Shown here: positions 1-6,346 of the stretch, piece after piece
Layout of the letters: each line of letters starts with the position of its first letter
Position numbering within the stretch: the stretch's first letter is position 1
Assembly (NCBI GenBank): GCA_964386535.1
Contig: CAYLRY010000062.1
Coordinates: 1 to 10,713 of the forward strand
Length of the DNA: 10,713 bases
Direction: 5' to 3'
Source of the DNA: CAYLRY01 sp964386535
Lineage (GTDB): Bacteria; Chloroflexota; Dehalococcoidia; Dehalococcoidales; UBA3254
The notes under the pieces: generated by a model
Database searches by the model: none
Told to the model about the DNA's origin: nothing
The model's input: only the letters and a program-made list of their open reading frames with translations
Program-made: the position numbers and the translations under genes

Positions 1-1
1 A

Positions 2-424
2 GCCACTTTTAATGATCTATCCATAGATAAAACAGGTACGGACTATACCCTGGTGTCCAGTAGTGTCCCAGCATATACGGAAGCTGAATCGTATAAATTC
101 AACATTGTAGGAGCAGCTAAAAAACTGGGGTTTGGCCAGCAGCCCACGGACGCATTCACAGATGAAATTATTAAACCGGCAGTAACAGTAGAGGTTCAGG
201 ATGAGGCAGGCAACGTGATGACGGATGATAACGCCACGCAAATCACGCTGGCTATAGGGGCCAATCCGGGAGGAGGAACGCTGAGCGGAACCTTAACCGC
301 AACTGTAATAAACGGCATAGCCACCTTTAATGATCTCTCAATCAATCTTGCAGGAAATGGATATAATTTAGTAGCTAATAGCAGCCCTGCTTTAGATCAA
401 GCGATTTCAAAAAGTTTTAATATT
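2..424 (+). repeat. Tandem Ig-module repeat, about 318 bp period
   Basis: The segment at 2-106 and the segment at 320-424 encode homologous 35-residue module ends. Both start ATFNDLSI and end FNI, and by hand alignment 20 of 35 residues are identical. The offset is 318 bp, or 106 codons, which is one Ig-like module. At DNA level the similarity is clearest at the motif that begins agccac at 1 and at 319. The array probably continues upstream of the window. Confidence 0.8.
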
Positions 425-1129
425 AATTCCAAAGGGGGAGGAGGTGGAAACGGTGGTGGTGGTTTTTATGTTGTATTACCTTCAATAACATCAGTAAGTC
501 CGGTTAAAGATGCCACGGGTGTAGCAGTTGACTCGTTAATAAAAGTGGTATTCTCTTTAGCAATGGACTCCAGTACATTAACAACCTCCAACTTCAATTT
601 AATGAAGGGTAGTACAAATATAGCCGGAGTTGTGACATATGACAGCGCCACATATACAGCTACGTTTACTCCATCCAGTCATCTGGAATATCAAAGTACA
701 TATACCGCTACTGTAACCACAGGGGTAAAAAGTTTCTCAGGTTATTCTCTATCTGCCAGTTATTCATGGAGTTTCAGTACAGGAGCAGCACCTGCTCCGG
801 TTGCAACCCCCCCATCAATGACCACTAAACCCGTGATAACAAGCACGCAACCGGTGACAACAACGCCTGTAATTACAACACAACCTGAAATAACTACTGT
901 ACCGGCAGTGACAGTGACAGTTACCTCAACAGCAACCCCTCCACCGATAACTACTATCCCGAAACCCATCTCGCCCAGCGAACCGGTTGAAATAGGAAAT
1001 AACTGGTGGTGGATTATCACAGCTATTATAGCCGGATTGATAGTTGTTGGCCTATTGATATTCTTCATGAATAAAAAATTCGGATTTTTAAGTAAGGTCA
1101 AGGCAATACAACTATTTAGAAAGAAGTAA
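2..1129 (+). CDS. Surface-anchored Ig-like repeat protein, C-terminal part (5' end outside window)
   Basis: The reading frame is open from the first bases, so the true start lies upstream; the GTG at 53 lies inside an Ig-like module and is unlikely to be the start. About 375 residues are visible. In order they are: the end of one Ig-like module (nt 2-106), a complete related module (about nt 110-424, with PAVTVEVQDEAGN and NPGGGTLSGT typical of bacterial adhesin-type repeats), a Gly-rich linker (about 434-466), a SbsA/Big_5-like Ig domain (about 478-780, starting PSITSVSPVKDATGV), a Thr/Pro/Val-rich stalk (about 782-990), and one hydrophobic helix (about 1003-1068) followed by a Lys/Arg-rich tail. 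There is no LPxTG sortase motif, so anchoring is by the membrane helix, with the bulk outside the cell and the basic tail inside. Function is unknown beyond cell-surface display, adhesion or envelope scaffold. The gene is followed by a strong terminator and appears transcriptionally separate from the next gene. Confidence 0.85.
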   Translation, partial: ATFNDLSIDKTGTDYTLVSSSVPAYTEAESYKFNIVGAAKKLGFGQQPTDAFTDEIIKPAVTVEVQDEAGNVMTDDNATQITLAIGANPGGGTLSGTLTATVINGIATFNDLSINLAGNGYNLVANSSPALDQAISKSFNINSKGGGGGNGGGGFYVVLPSITSVSPVKDATGVAVDSLIKVVFSLAMDSSTLTTSNFNLMKGSTNIAGVVTYDSATYTATFTPSSHLEYQSTYTATVTTGVKSFSGYSLSASYSWSFSTGAAPAPVATPPSMTTKPVITSTQPVTTTPVITTQPEITTVPAVTVTVTSTATPPPITTIPKPISPSEPVEIGNNWWWIITAIIAGLIVVGLLIFFMNKKFGFLSKVKAIQLFRKK

Positions 1130-1149
1130 TAAAAAATATACCATTGCCC

Positions 1150-1188
1150 AAATAAAAACCTCCGATAAAAAGCCGGAGGTTTTTATTT
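1150..1188 (+). terminator. Rho-independent terminator after the surface protein gene
   Basis: A perfect 15-bp stem pairs 1150-1164 (AAATAAAAACCTCCG) with 1174-1188, with a 9-nt loop. The downstream arm contains GG followed by TTTTTATTT. It lies 21 bp after the stop codon of the surface protein gene. The A-rich upstream arm would also give a U-tract on the other strand, but no minus-strand gene runs into it here. Confidence 0.9.
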
Positions 1189-1200
1189 ACAATTATCAGG

Positions 1201-1230
1201 TTGAGAATATGAGAATAATCATGATAAACT
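1201..1230 (+). promoter_or_regulatory. Candidate sigma-A-type promoter for the AOR operon
   Basis: TTGAGA (1201-1206) is followed 18 bp later by TAAACT (1225-1230), preceded by TGA, which gives an extended -10 (TGn) context. It lies between the terminator at 1150-1188 and the AOR start, where a promoter is needed. The same -10 hexamer appears in the candidate promoter at 8188-8216. Confidence 0.4.
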
Positions 1231-1271
1231 TACCTAATAATACAACTAATACATAGCTTGAGGAGGAAAAA

Positions 1272-3113
1272 ATGCTTTCAGGGTACATGGGGAAATTATT
1301 GTTTATTAACTTAACCACCGGAGAAATTAAGGAAGAAAAGCCAGACGATAGCCTTTACCGTAACTATTTAGGCGGTTATGGTCTGGGTGTCAGGATCCTT
1401 TACAGCCGTCAGAAGCCTGGAGTGGACCCGCTTGGTCCTGAAAACACGCTAGGAATCATCAGTGGGCCCTTAACAGGCACGGCAGTCCCTACTGGAGCAC
1501 GTTATGCTGTGGTAACCAAATCGCCCCTTACCGGAGGATGGGGTGATGCCAACTGCGGAGGTGAATTCGGCCCATATCTTAAATTTTCAGGTTTTGATGG
1601 AGTATTTTTTACGGGTATTTCACCTAAACCAGTATATTTACTCTTAAATAATGGAAAAGCGGAATTAAAAGATGCAAGCCATATCTGGGGTAAAGACTCA
1701 TATGAAACCGAAGATATTTTGATGGCTGAATATGGTAAAGATAGCCGTGTAGCCTGCATTGGGCCAGCAGGGGAGAAACTGGCTTTAATTTCCTCAATTA
1801 TGACAGACCACGGCTCAGCCGCCGGACGTTCCGGAGTTGGCGCAGTGATGGGTTCTAAAAAACTAAAAGCAGTGGTGGCGAAAGGAAATATGGAAGTCAC
1901 TGTAGCTGATAAAGAAACCCTGACAAAACTGCGCATGGAGCATATAAAGTCGTTGCAGATGCCTGGACCGGGAGGGAAGTCTTTCATGGAAAACTTCCAT
2001 AAATATGGAACTTCCAGTATGACTTTTAATTCTGCCCATACAGGGGATTCTCCAGTTAAAAACTGGGGAGGAGTGGGTATTGTAGATGTACCTGATCGTA
2101 AGGGTCTAGATCCTGATCATGTGGCTACCTATGTGGAAAAACTTTCAGGATGCTGGCATTGTCCAATTGCTTGCAAAGCTATCTTGAAAGAAGGTACTGG
2201 AGAATATAAATATGCCGCAGGCGCAAGACGTCCTGAATATGAAACCCAGGCCAGCTTCGGAGTTAATTGCGCCAACAGTAATCCTGAAGCCATTAATAAG
2301 GTAAATGATATCTGCAACCGGTACGGCATGGATACGATATCCGCAGGCACAATTATTGCCTTCGCCATGGAATGTTTTGAGAACGGTATATTAACTAAAC
2401 AGGATACGGGAGGTATTGAGCTAAAATGGGGTAATCATAAAGCCATGGTCGAAATGACGGAACTTATGGCTAAAAGAGAGGGACTTGGCAACCTGCTGGC
2501 TGATGGTGTGAAAATTGCTGCCGAACGAATCGGTAAAGGGGCGGAAAAATTCGCAGTGCATATTGGGGGACAGGAAGTTGGTATGCACGATCCGAAATTG
2601 ATGATGCAGGGACGGATTGTCTTTAGTGGGTATCGCATGGATGCTACGCCAGGACGTCATACAGCCGGTTTTGGTCCCGGTTCTTTTGGTAAACAACTTG
2701 TAACATCATGCGGTCTTTGTTTTGTGGGGTATGGTTTTGGAGGAGCGCCTGATGTACCTGTTAAAATGGCTGGATTTTTAACAGCAGTAACCGGTCAAAC
2801 TTTTACAGTAGAGGAGTTGCTCAAGACAGCAGAGAGGATAATAAATCTTAGACATGCCTTTAATCTGCGAGAGGGAATTAATGAGCATAATTGGACGATA
2901 CATTCCCGCATTTCAGGTAATCCTCCTTTGAAGGAGGGGCCCCTGGCCGGAGTGAGTGCCCCAATGGAAGCTCAGGACGCCTGGAATATGGGGGCTCTGG
3001 ACTGGGACTTAATTACCGGCAAACCAAGTAAGAAAAAACTTCTTTCGCTGGGGCTGGATGAAGTCGCTGAGGCGCTTTGGCCTCCTGTGCCGCCTCCTGG
3101 ATCTCCCAAATAA
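1272..3113 (+). CDS. Aldehyde:ferredoxin oxidoreductase family protein (tungsten enzyme)
   Basis: This 613-residue protein has the usual AOR length and architecture. Characterised AORs use a tungsten bis-pterin cofactor and one [4Fe-4S] cluster to oxidise aldehydes to acids with ferredoxin, or the reverse, in the cytoplasm. Visible family signatures are the N-terminal GPLTGT (65-70) and ARYAVVTKSPLTGG (76-89), the cluster cysteines C294, C297 and C301 in CWHCPIAC with C483 in CGLC, the acidic PEYET (321-325), GMHD (437-440) and H463. The two pterin-binding motifs normally written DxxGL(D/C) are present as NxxGMD (349-354) and TxxGLC (478-483), so both leading Asp residues are replaced. The ATG at 1272 is set by AGGAGG at 1261-1266. 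A MoaD/ThiS-like gene follows after 49 bp, a common AOR partner. The true substrate is unknown; AOR paralogues include forms acting on aromatic or other compounds, so only the family assignment is firm. Confidence 0.93.
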   Translation: MLSGYMGKLLFINLTTGEIKEEKPDDSLYRNYLGGYGLGVRILYSRQKPGVDPLGPENTLGIISGPLTGTAVPTGARYAVVTKSPLTGGWGDANCGGEFGPYLKFSGFDGVFFTGISPKPVYLLLNNGKAELKDASHIWGKDSYETEDILMAEYGKDSRVACIGPAGEKLALISSIMTDHGSAAGRSGVGAVMGSKKLKAVVAKGNMEVTVADKETLTKLRMEHIKSLQMPGPGGKSFMENFHKYGTSSMTFNSAHTGDSPVKNWGGVGIVDVPDRKGLDPDHVATYVEKLSGCWHCPIACKAILKEGTGEYKYAAGARRPEYETQASFGVNCANSNPEAINKVNDICNRYGMDTISAGTIIAFAMECFENGILTKQDTGGIELKWGNHKAMVEMTELMAKREGLGNLLADGVKIAAERIGKGAEKFAVHIGGQEVGMHDPKLMMQGRIVFSGYRMDATPGRHTAGFGPGSFGKQLVTSCGLCFVGYGFGGAPDVPVKMAGFLTAVTGQTFTVEELLKTAERIINLRHAFNLREGINEHNWTIHSRISGNPPLKEGPLAGVSAPMEAQDAWNMGALDWDLITGKPSKKKLLSLGLDEVAEALWPPVPPPGSPK

Positions 3114-3162
3114 CGGCTTCAAGCCTTGTTAGATAATTATTCAGAAAAGAATTGTATTTACT

Positions 3163-3444
3163 ATGTATAGAATTAATGTTGAAATGTATGGAATTCCACA
3201 GAACATTTCTCAAGAGAGTAAAATCACCATTGAAATTGAAGCTAAAGCCACCTTAAAGGATGTTGTGGCGGCATTAAGACGAAAGATACCGGCGCTTGAA
3301 GGACCGGTTATTATGCAGGGACACAACCGTTTAACAGAGAATTATACTTTCATCATCAACGGACAGTTCCAGCCTGGTGACACTGACCTTTCTATCCAGC
3401 CGGATGATCGGATTGTACTGGTCCTGTTAGCTACAGGCGGATAA
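3163..3444 (+). CDS. MoaD/ThiS-like sulfur carrier protein
   Basis: This 93-residue protein ends in Gly-Gly, the C-terminus that ubiquitin-fold sulfur carriers use for adenylation and thiocarboxylation. The pattern fits the beta-grasp fold: a leading beta strand (YRINVEMYG), a central helix with KDVVAALRRKIPAL, the FIINGQF strand and the late PGDTDLSIQPDDRIVLVLLATGG segment. In the MoaD family the thiocarboxylate supplies the dithiolene sulfurs of molybdopterin, which both Mo and W enzymes use. The gene lies 49 bp after the AOR gene with no terminator between, so it likely serves cofactor supply or maturation of that enzyme. It could be a dedicated AOR accessory rather than the housekeeping MoaD. 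The ribosome binding site is weak (AGAAAAG about 14 bp before the ATG), suggesting translation depends on the upstream gene or is modest. No activating MoeB/ThiF enzyme is in the window. Confidence 0.85.
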   Translation: MYRINVEMYGIPQNISQESKITIEIEAKATLKDVVAALRRKIPALEGPVIMQGHNRLTENYTFIINGQFQPGDTDLSIQPDDRIVLVLLATGG

Positions 3445-3468
3445 ATTACACTAAATATAAATTAATAT

Positions 3469-3508
3469 AAAATAATGGCAAGCTCAATAAAGCCTGCCAT
3501 TATTTTTT
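3469..3508 (+). terminator. Rho-independent terminator closing the AOR-MoaD operon
   Basis: A 12-bp stem pairs AAAATAATGGCA (3469-3480) with TGCCATTATTTT (3495-3506) around a 14-nt loop. It ends in six T residues (3503-3508) and lies 24 bp after the MoaD-like stop codon. Confidence 0.88.
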
Positions 3509-3525
3509 ATTAATTGAAAATCATA

Positions 3526-3554
3526 TTGACAACATCTATGACATTCAATATTAT
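3526..3554 (+). promoter_or_regulatory. Sigma-A-type promoter for the GH3-like gene
   Basis: A perfect -35 TTGACA (3526-3531) is followed after exactly 17 bp by TATTAT (3549-3554), five of six matches to the -10 consensus. It lies just after a terminator and predicts a transcript start near 3561, about 32 nt before the GH3-like start codon. Confidence 0.7.
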
Positions 3555-3592
3555 TATGTGTATCTTTGTTATGAGTTCAATAGGGGCGCAGG

Positions 3593-4744
3593 ATGCTTAA
3601 TTATGAAAGAATATCAGATATTCAGAAACTTAAGAGTTACATTCAGCCATGGCAGGATTCAATCAATGATCCTGTTAAGTATCAAACGAATGTCCTGAAA
3701 TCCCTCCTGGAAATATACTCGCAAACGGAATACGGTGCAAAACATAATGCAGCCAAGATTCATACCATGGCGGAATACCAGCGTGAATTTCCTGTAGCCA
3801 CCTACGAAGAATACAAACCCCTGATCCGGCAAGTAATGGAGGGAAATACTGCAATATTATTAAACGAGGAGCCTGTTGGCTGGGCCATTACCAGGGGTAC
3901 AACACAGAATGAGCCTAAATTTATTCCCATGACTCCTACTGATATTAAAATGCGCGTCAGCGCAGCACGGGCCATGATTCAATATGCTATTGCCAGTGGT
4001 CATTTTGACATTTTCCAGGGAGTAAACCTTAATTTAAATTTTCCTTCACTTGCAGGTAAGATCAGGATTGGAGAAAAGGAGCTGGATTACGGTTACAGTT
4101 CAGGGATATATGTGAAATTTGTCTCTGCTTCCACTCCCATTCATTCTCTGCCGGAGCAAACCGAAATCGATGCGCTTGGTGGAGGTACAACTGTTCGGGA
4201 CTGGGAAGCCCGTTTCGAACTGGCGTACCAAAGATGCAAAGACAGTAATGTAACCATGCTTGGCGGTGTAGCACCCACAGCAGTGACTTTTGGCAGGTAT
4301 TTAAAGCGGGTGCATGGTTTATACCCCAGAGACATCTGGCCTAACTTACAGATTATGACTCTGGGCAGCGTACCAGGCATCAATACCTGTTATGGGCCAG
4401 CGCTCAGGGCGTATTACGGCAAAGCCGCAATACGTGAAATTTATGGCGCCACGGAAGGCATGTTCGGCCAGCAGCAGGATATTTATAGGGCCTGGGTTCC
4501 CAACTATGATTTGTTTTTATTTGAGGTACAGGATGGTTCGGGCATTAAGCACCTTCATGAAATGCTTCCCGGAGAATCGGGCAGTCTGATCGTCTCTACA
4601 CCAATACTGGCCAGATACAAAATAGGAGATTATATCCGGGCTTTTCGCCCGCCTTATTTCCGTTGTATAGGAAGAGATCGCTGGTGGACTCTTATGGCAT
4701 ATGGATGGAACGAATTCATGAGTTTAAATTTCGGACGTCTTTAA
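3593..4744 (+). CDS. Short GH3-family (ANL-fold) adenylate-forming-like protein lacking the C-terminal domain
   Basis: The 383-residue product resembles the GH3 auxin-responsive-promoter family, whose characterised members activate carboxylic acids as acyl-adenylates and usually transfer them to amino acids. Matching signatures are YEEYKPLIRQVMEGN (71-85), the ATP-binding loop TRGTTQNEPKFIP (100-112, like SSGTTxGxxKFIP), YGATEG (284-289), YKIGD (342-346) and a hinge-like GRD (360-362). Typical members are about 500-600 residues, with roughly 100 or more after the hinge. This one ends 21 residues after GRD. The following DNA encodes a convincing gene on the opposite strand, so the tail is not simply frameshifted downstream. 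The ATG is supported by AGGGG at 3582-3586. Expression should be independent, from the promoter at 3526-3554. The acid activated is unknown, and activity without the C-terminal domain is doubtful or differs from the canonical reaction. Confidence 0.75.
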   Translation: MLNYERISDIQKLKSYIQPWQDSINDPVKYQTNVLKSLLEIYSQTEYGAKHNAAKIHTMAEYQREFPVATYEEYKPLIRQVMEGNTAILLNEEPVGWAITRGTTQNEPKFIPMTPTDIKMRVSAARAMIQYAIASGHFDIFQGVNLNLNFPSLAGKIRIGEKELDYGYSSGIYVKFVSASTPIHSLPEQTEIDALGGGTTVRDWEARFELAYQRCKDSNVTMLGGVAPTAVTFGRYLKRVHGLYPRDIWPNLQIMTLGSVPGINTCYGPALRAYYGKAAIREIYGATEGMFGQQQDIYRAWVPNYDLFLFEVQDGSGIKHLHEMLPGESGSLIVSTPILARYKIGDYIRAFRPPYFRCIGRDRWWTLMAYGWNEFMSLNFGRL

Positions 4745-5157
4745 CTCCGACGGAGAAACACCCAGCTCACCAATATTACCCCGATAATGATTAATACTAC
4801 AGGCCAGATGTAAGTCCATCCTACCAGATCTCCCAGTCCCACGCCTAAAAGGACCAGCCCTATGATTACGGTCCCGCCTACAGGACGTCGGTGTTCCGGA
4901 CGGAGACGAAAAAGTGACTTTAAAAGGAGAATGATACCTGCACCAGCCAAAAAAATGGACCAGCTTTTCCACCAGGATGCGGATACAAGGCTCCCAATCA
5001 GAGCAACAATACCCCCCCAGATAAGGAGCGTAGCCAATAAGATTCCGCGTACCGGGTCTCTTCTGAATTTTTCATCAAACTGTTTTTCGCGGTGTTTCTC
5101 GTCCTCTTTTTCATGTCTTTTTTCTTCTTCCTTTTCGTCTCTCCTGCGTTCAGACAT
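4741..5157 (-). CDS. Small four-helix membrane protein with a charged N-terminus (LiaF/DUF5668-like)
   Basis: The 138-residue protein starts with about 34 residues that are almost all Glu, Lys, Arg, His and Asp, probably a cytoplasmic charged helix. Four hydrophobic segments follow at about 37-58, 66-83, 94-110 and 117-134, ending in a short basic tail. The RRDPVRGILLATLLIWGGIVAL stretch and the repeated short helix pairs resemble the small transmembrane domain found at the N-terminus of LiaF-type envelope-stress proteins and in uncharacterised Firmicutes proteins. No extracellular LiaF C-terminal domain is present. AGGAGG at 5164-5169 (minus strand) lies 6 bp before the ATG. The stop codon overlaps that of the GH3-like gene on the other strand. 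A role in the cell envelope is inferred from fold and from the neighbouring lipid phosphatase; no biochemical function can be assigned. Confidence 0.75.
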   Translation of the reverse strand: MSERRRDEKEEEKRHEKEDEKHREKQFDEKFRRDPVRGILLATLLIWGGIVALIGSLVSASWWKSWSIFLAGAGIILLLKSLFRLRPEHRRPVGGTVIIGLVLLGVGLGDLVGWTYIWPVVLIIIGVILVSWVFLRRS

Positions 5158-5276
5158 TTTAAACCTCCTGGTTTTACTGGAAGTTTCATTTTACAATAAA
5201 TTCATGTCATAAGCATCTAGATGATATGTCTTTTCAAAAATACCGTGAAGAAATTTAAGAAGATCAACTTTTATGT
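5158..5276 (-). other. Spacer between the PAP2 and small membrane protein genes
   Basis: This 119-bp spacer separates two minus-strand genes. It holds the AGGAGG of the downstream gene, a perfect 10-bp palindrome CATCTAGATG (5214-5223) and, on the minus strand, TAAAAT (5188-5193), which could be a -10 element but has no good -35 partner. There is no T-tracted hairpin, so read-through from the PAP2 gene is possible. Confidence 0.4.
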
Positions 5277-5927
5277 TTAATTATTGCCGGAAACGAATCT
5301 TACAAGGGCTTTCATTTTGAAATAAAATAATATTAGACAAGACAAAAAGAATCCTCCTATAAAGTAGGCTCCGATAACATCGCTGGGCCAATGCTCTCCC
5401 AGATAAATACGCGAAATGCCAATTATTATTATTAACAATGCGCTTATTGTCAGGGTAAGGACTCTCAGGTATGTTTTATGTAAAATGAAAAAAAGCAGAA
5501 AGGCTATAATGCCCAGAACCATAATGGCAAAGAAAGTATGGCCGCTGGGATAGCCAAAATCATTTTGTGGATTAACGATGCGAATCAAAGGCGAATCAGG
5601 GCGAGATTGGCTCACAGCCAGTTTAATTAAGATATTGATGGGCACTATGCTTCCAGCCAAAACCACCAGAAATGCTTCTATTAAACCCACACGCCAGGCA
5701 AATAATAATCCGGAGCAAATAACTATGACAGCCGAACGCCAACCTGTGCTCAGAAAGGAGACTCCCTTCATGATAGAAAGCAGAATATTATTTTCGTAAG
5801 ATTGCACTTGTATTATCAGAGAAAGTTCCCATGAAAATCGATTAGACTGCCCAACATAAACAGAAAGGCAAATAGCTAGTACGGCCAAAATTATTGTGGG
5901 GAAAAAATATAGAGTAGTATTTTTCAC
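5277..5927 (-). CDS. PAP2-family membrane phosphatase (phosphatidic acid / undecaprenyl-PP phosphatase-like)
   Basis: This 216-residue integral membrane protein has the complete three-part PAP2 catalytic signature: K102 to R109-P110 (KLAVSQSRP), P127-S128-G129-H130, and S172-R173 with H179 and D183 (SRIYLGEHWPSD). In this superfamily the last His forms a phospho-enzyme intermediate and the PSGH His acts as the acid. Six hydrophobic segments are apparent, near 8-26, 48-60, 63-100 (two helices), 131-149, 155-171 and 184-204. Substrates of such proteins are phosphatidate, phosphatidylglycerophosphate or undecaprenyl pyrophosphate; the sequence does not decide. The start is GTG at 5927 because no other in-frame start precedes it before an upstream stop; its ribosome binding site is poor. 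A TGCTATAAT element 31 bp upstream likely drives it. Confidence 0.9.
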   Translation of the reverse strand: MKNTTLYFFPTIILAVLAICLSVYVGQSNRFSWELSLIIQVQSYENNILLSIMKGVSFLSTGWRSAVIVICSGLLFAWRVGLIEAFLVVLAGSIVPINILIKLAVSQSRPDSPLIRIVNPQNDFGYPSGHTFFAIMVLGIIAFLLFFILHKTYLRVLTLTISALLIIIIGISRIYLGEHWPSDVIGAYFIGGFFLSCLILFYFKMKALVRFVSGNN

Positions 5928-5958
5928 GCTTGATTTTTTTACCGGTGTATTTTGCTTA

Positions 5959-5967
5959 ATTATAGCA
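5959..5967 (-). promoter_or_regulatory. Extended -10 promoter for the PAP2 gene
   Basis: On the minus strand the sequence reads TGCTATAAT, a perfect extended -10 (TGn plus TATAAT). No good -35 lies 16-18 bp upstream, which extended -10 promoters tolerate. It predicts a 5' untranslated region of about 25 nt before the GTG start at 5927. Confidence 0.5.
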
Positions 5968-6086
5968 CTCTTCCCACGTCATTTGCTGTATTATTAATCT
6001 TAATATATATTCCTGTTAGATGGATTGATAAAGGCCTGCCAGACTGGAAAAATTGACTGTAAGAGCAAAATAAGTTATTTACGCAC

Positions 6087-6115
6087 TTGACAATCGAATG
6101 CGTGTGTGTTAAGTT
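6087..6115 (+). promoter_or_regulatory. Candidate promoter for an orphan plus-strand transcript
   Basis: A perfect TTGACA (6087-6092) is followed after 17 bp by TAAGTT (6110-6115), which matches the -10 consensus at only three positions but carries a TGn extension (TGT at 6107-6109). There is no long plus-strand gene downstream, so this element would drive the structured region ending at 6385. Confidence 0.4.
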
Positions 6116-6163
6116 AAAAATGAAGCCACCTGATACACCTGAGTCTAGCTTCTGGAGGTGTCA

Positions 6164-6208
6164 ATGAGGCTAATAGATTTATATGGAGTCAGGCAGATTG
6201 ACAGTTAA
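6164..6208 (+). CDS. Possible 14-residue leader peptide
   Basis: A short ORF encodes MRLIDLYGVRQIDS and is preceded by GGAGGTG (6154-6160), a strong Shine-Dalgarno only 3 bp before the ATG. The Shine-Dalgarno can pair with ACACCT at 6135-6140, and the start-codon region with ATTGACA inside the ORF at 6197-6203. A perfect 7-bp hairpin begins one base after the stop codon. This layout is that of a regulatory leader peptide, but an ORF this short can occur by chance and no regulated gene follows on the same strand. Confidence 0.3.
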   Translation: MRLIDLYGVRQIDS

Positions 6209-6346
6209 AGCCCTGCATACAAGCAGGGCGCTATTGGATTTTGTTTCTGGCTCGAGTTAGAAAAAGGGACCTGAAAAAAACTAAAAGGTCCAAACGAAAG
6301 GGTGTAGCACTCTGTGAGTCAGATACAAAATTGTATGGTAAATATT

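Noticed and set aside
1502..1987. A 161-codon open frame on the minus strand inside the AOR gene
   Set aside because: It is fully antisense to a conserved AOR coding region; no ribosome binding site or domain supports it.
4745..4755. CTCCGACGGAG hairpin as a terminator for the GH3-like gene
   Set aside because: A one-base centre forces a very short real stem, and there is no T-tract on either strand.
4862..5212. A 116-codon plus-strand frame with a Ser/Phe-rich tail
   Set aside because: It is the reverse complement of the charged, Glu/Lys-rich N-terminus and helices of the minus-strand membrane protein, which has a strong ribosome binding site.
6164..6208. Macrolide-stalling leader peptide of the ErmD type, because the short ORF starts MRL
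   Set aside because: The characterised ErmD leader needs a basic-X-basic pattern (MRLR); here it is MRLI, and no methyltransferase, ABC-F or efflux gene follows on the strand.
6261..6320. T-box-like element suggested by AGGGTGTAGCAC
   Set aside because: It does not match the conserved AGGGTGGNACCGCG antiterminator, and no synthetase or amino-acid gene follows.
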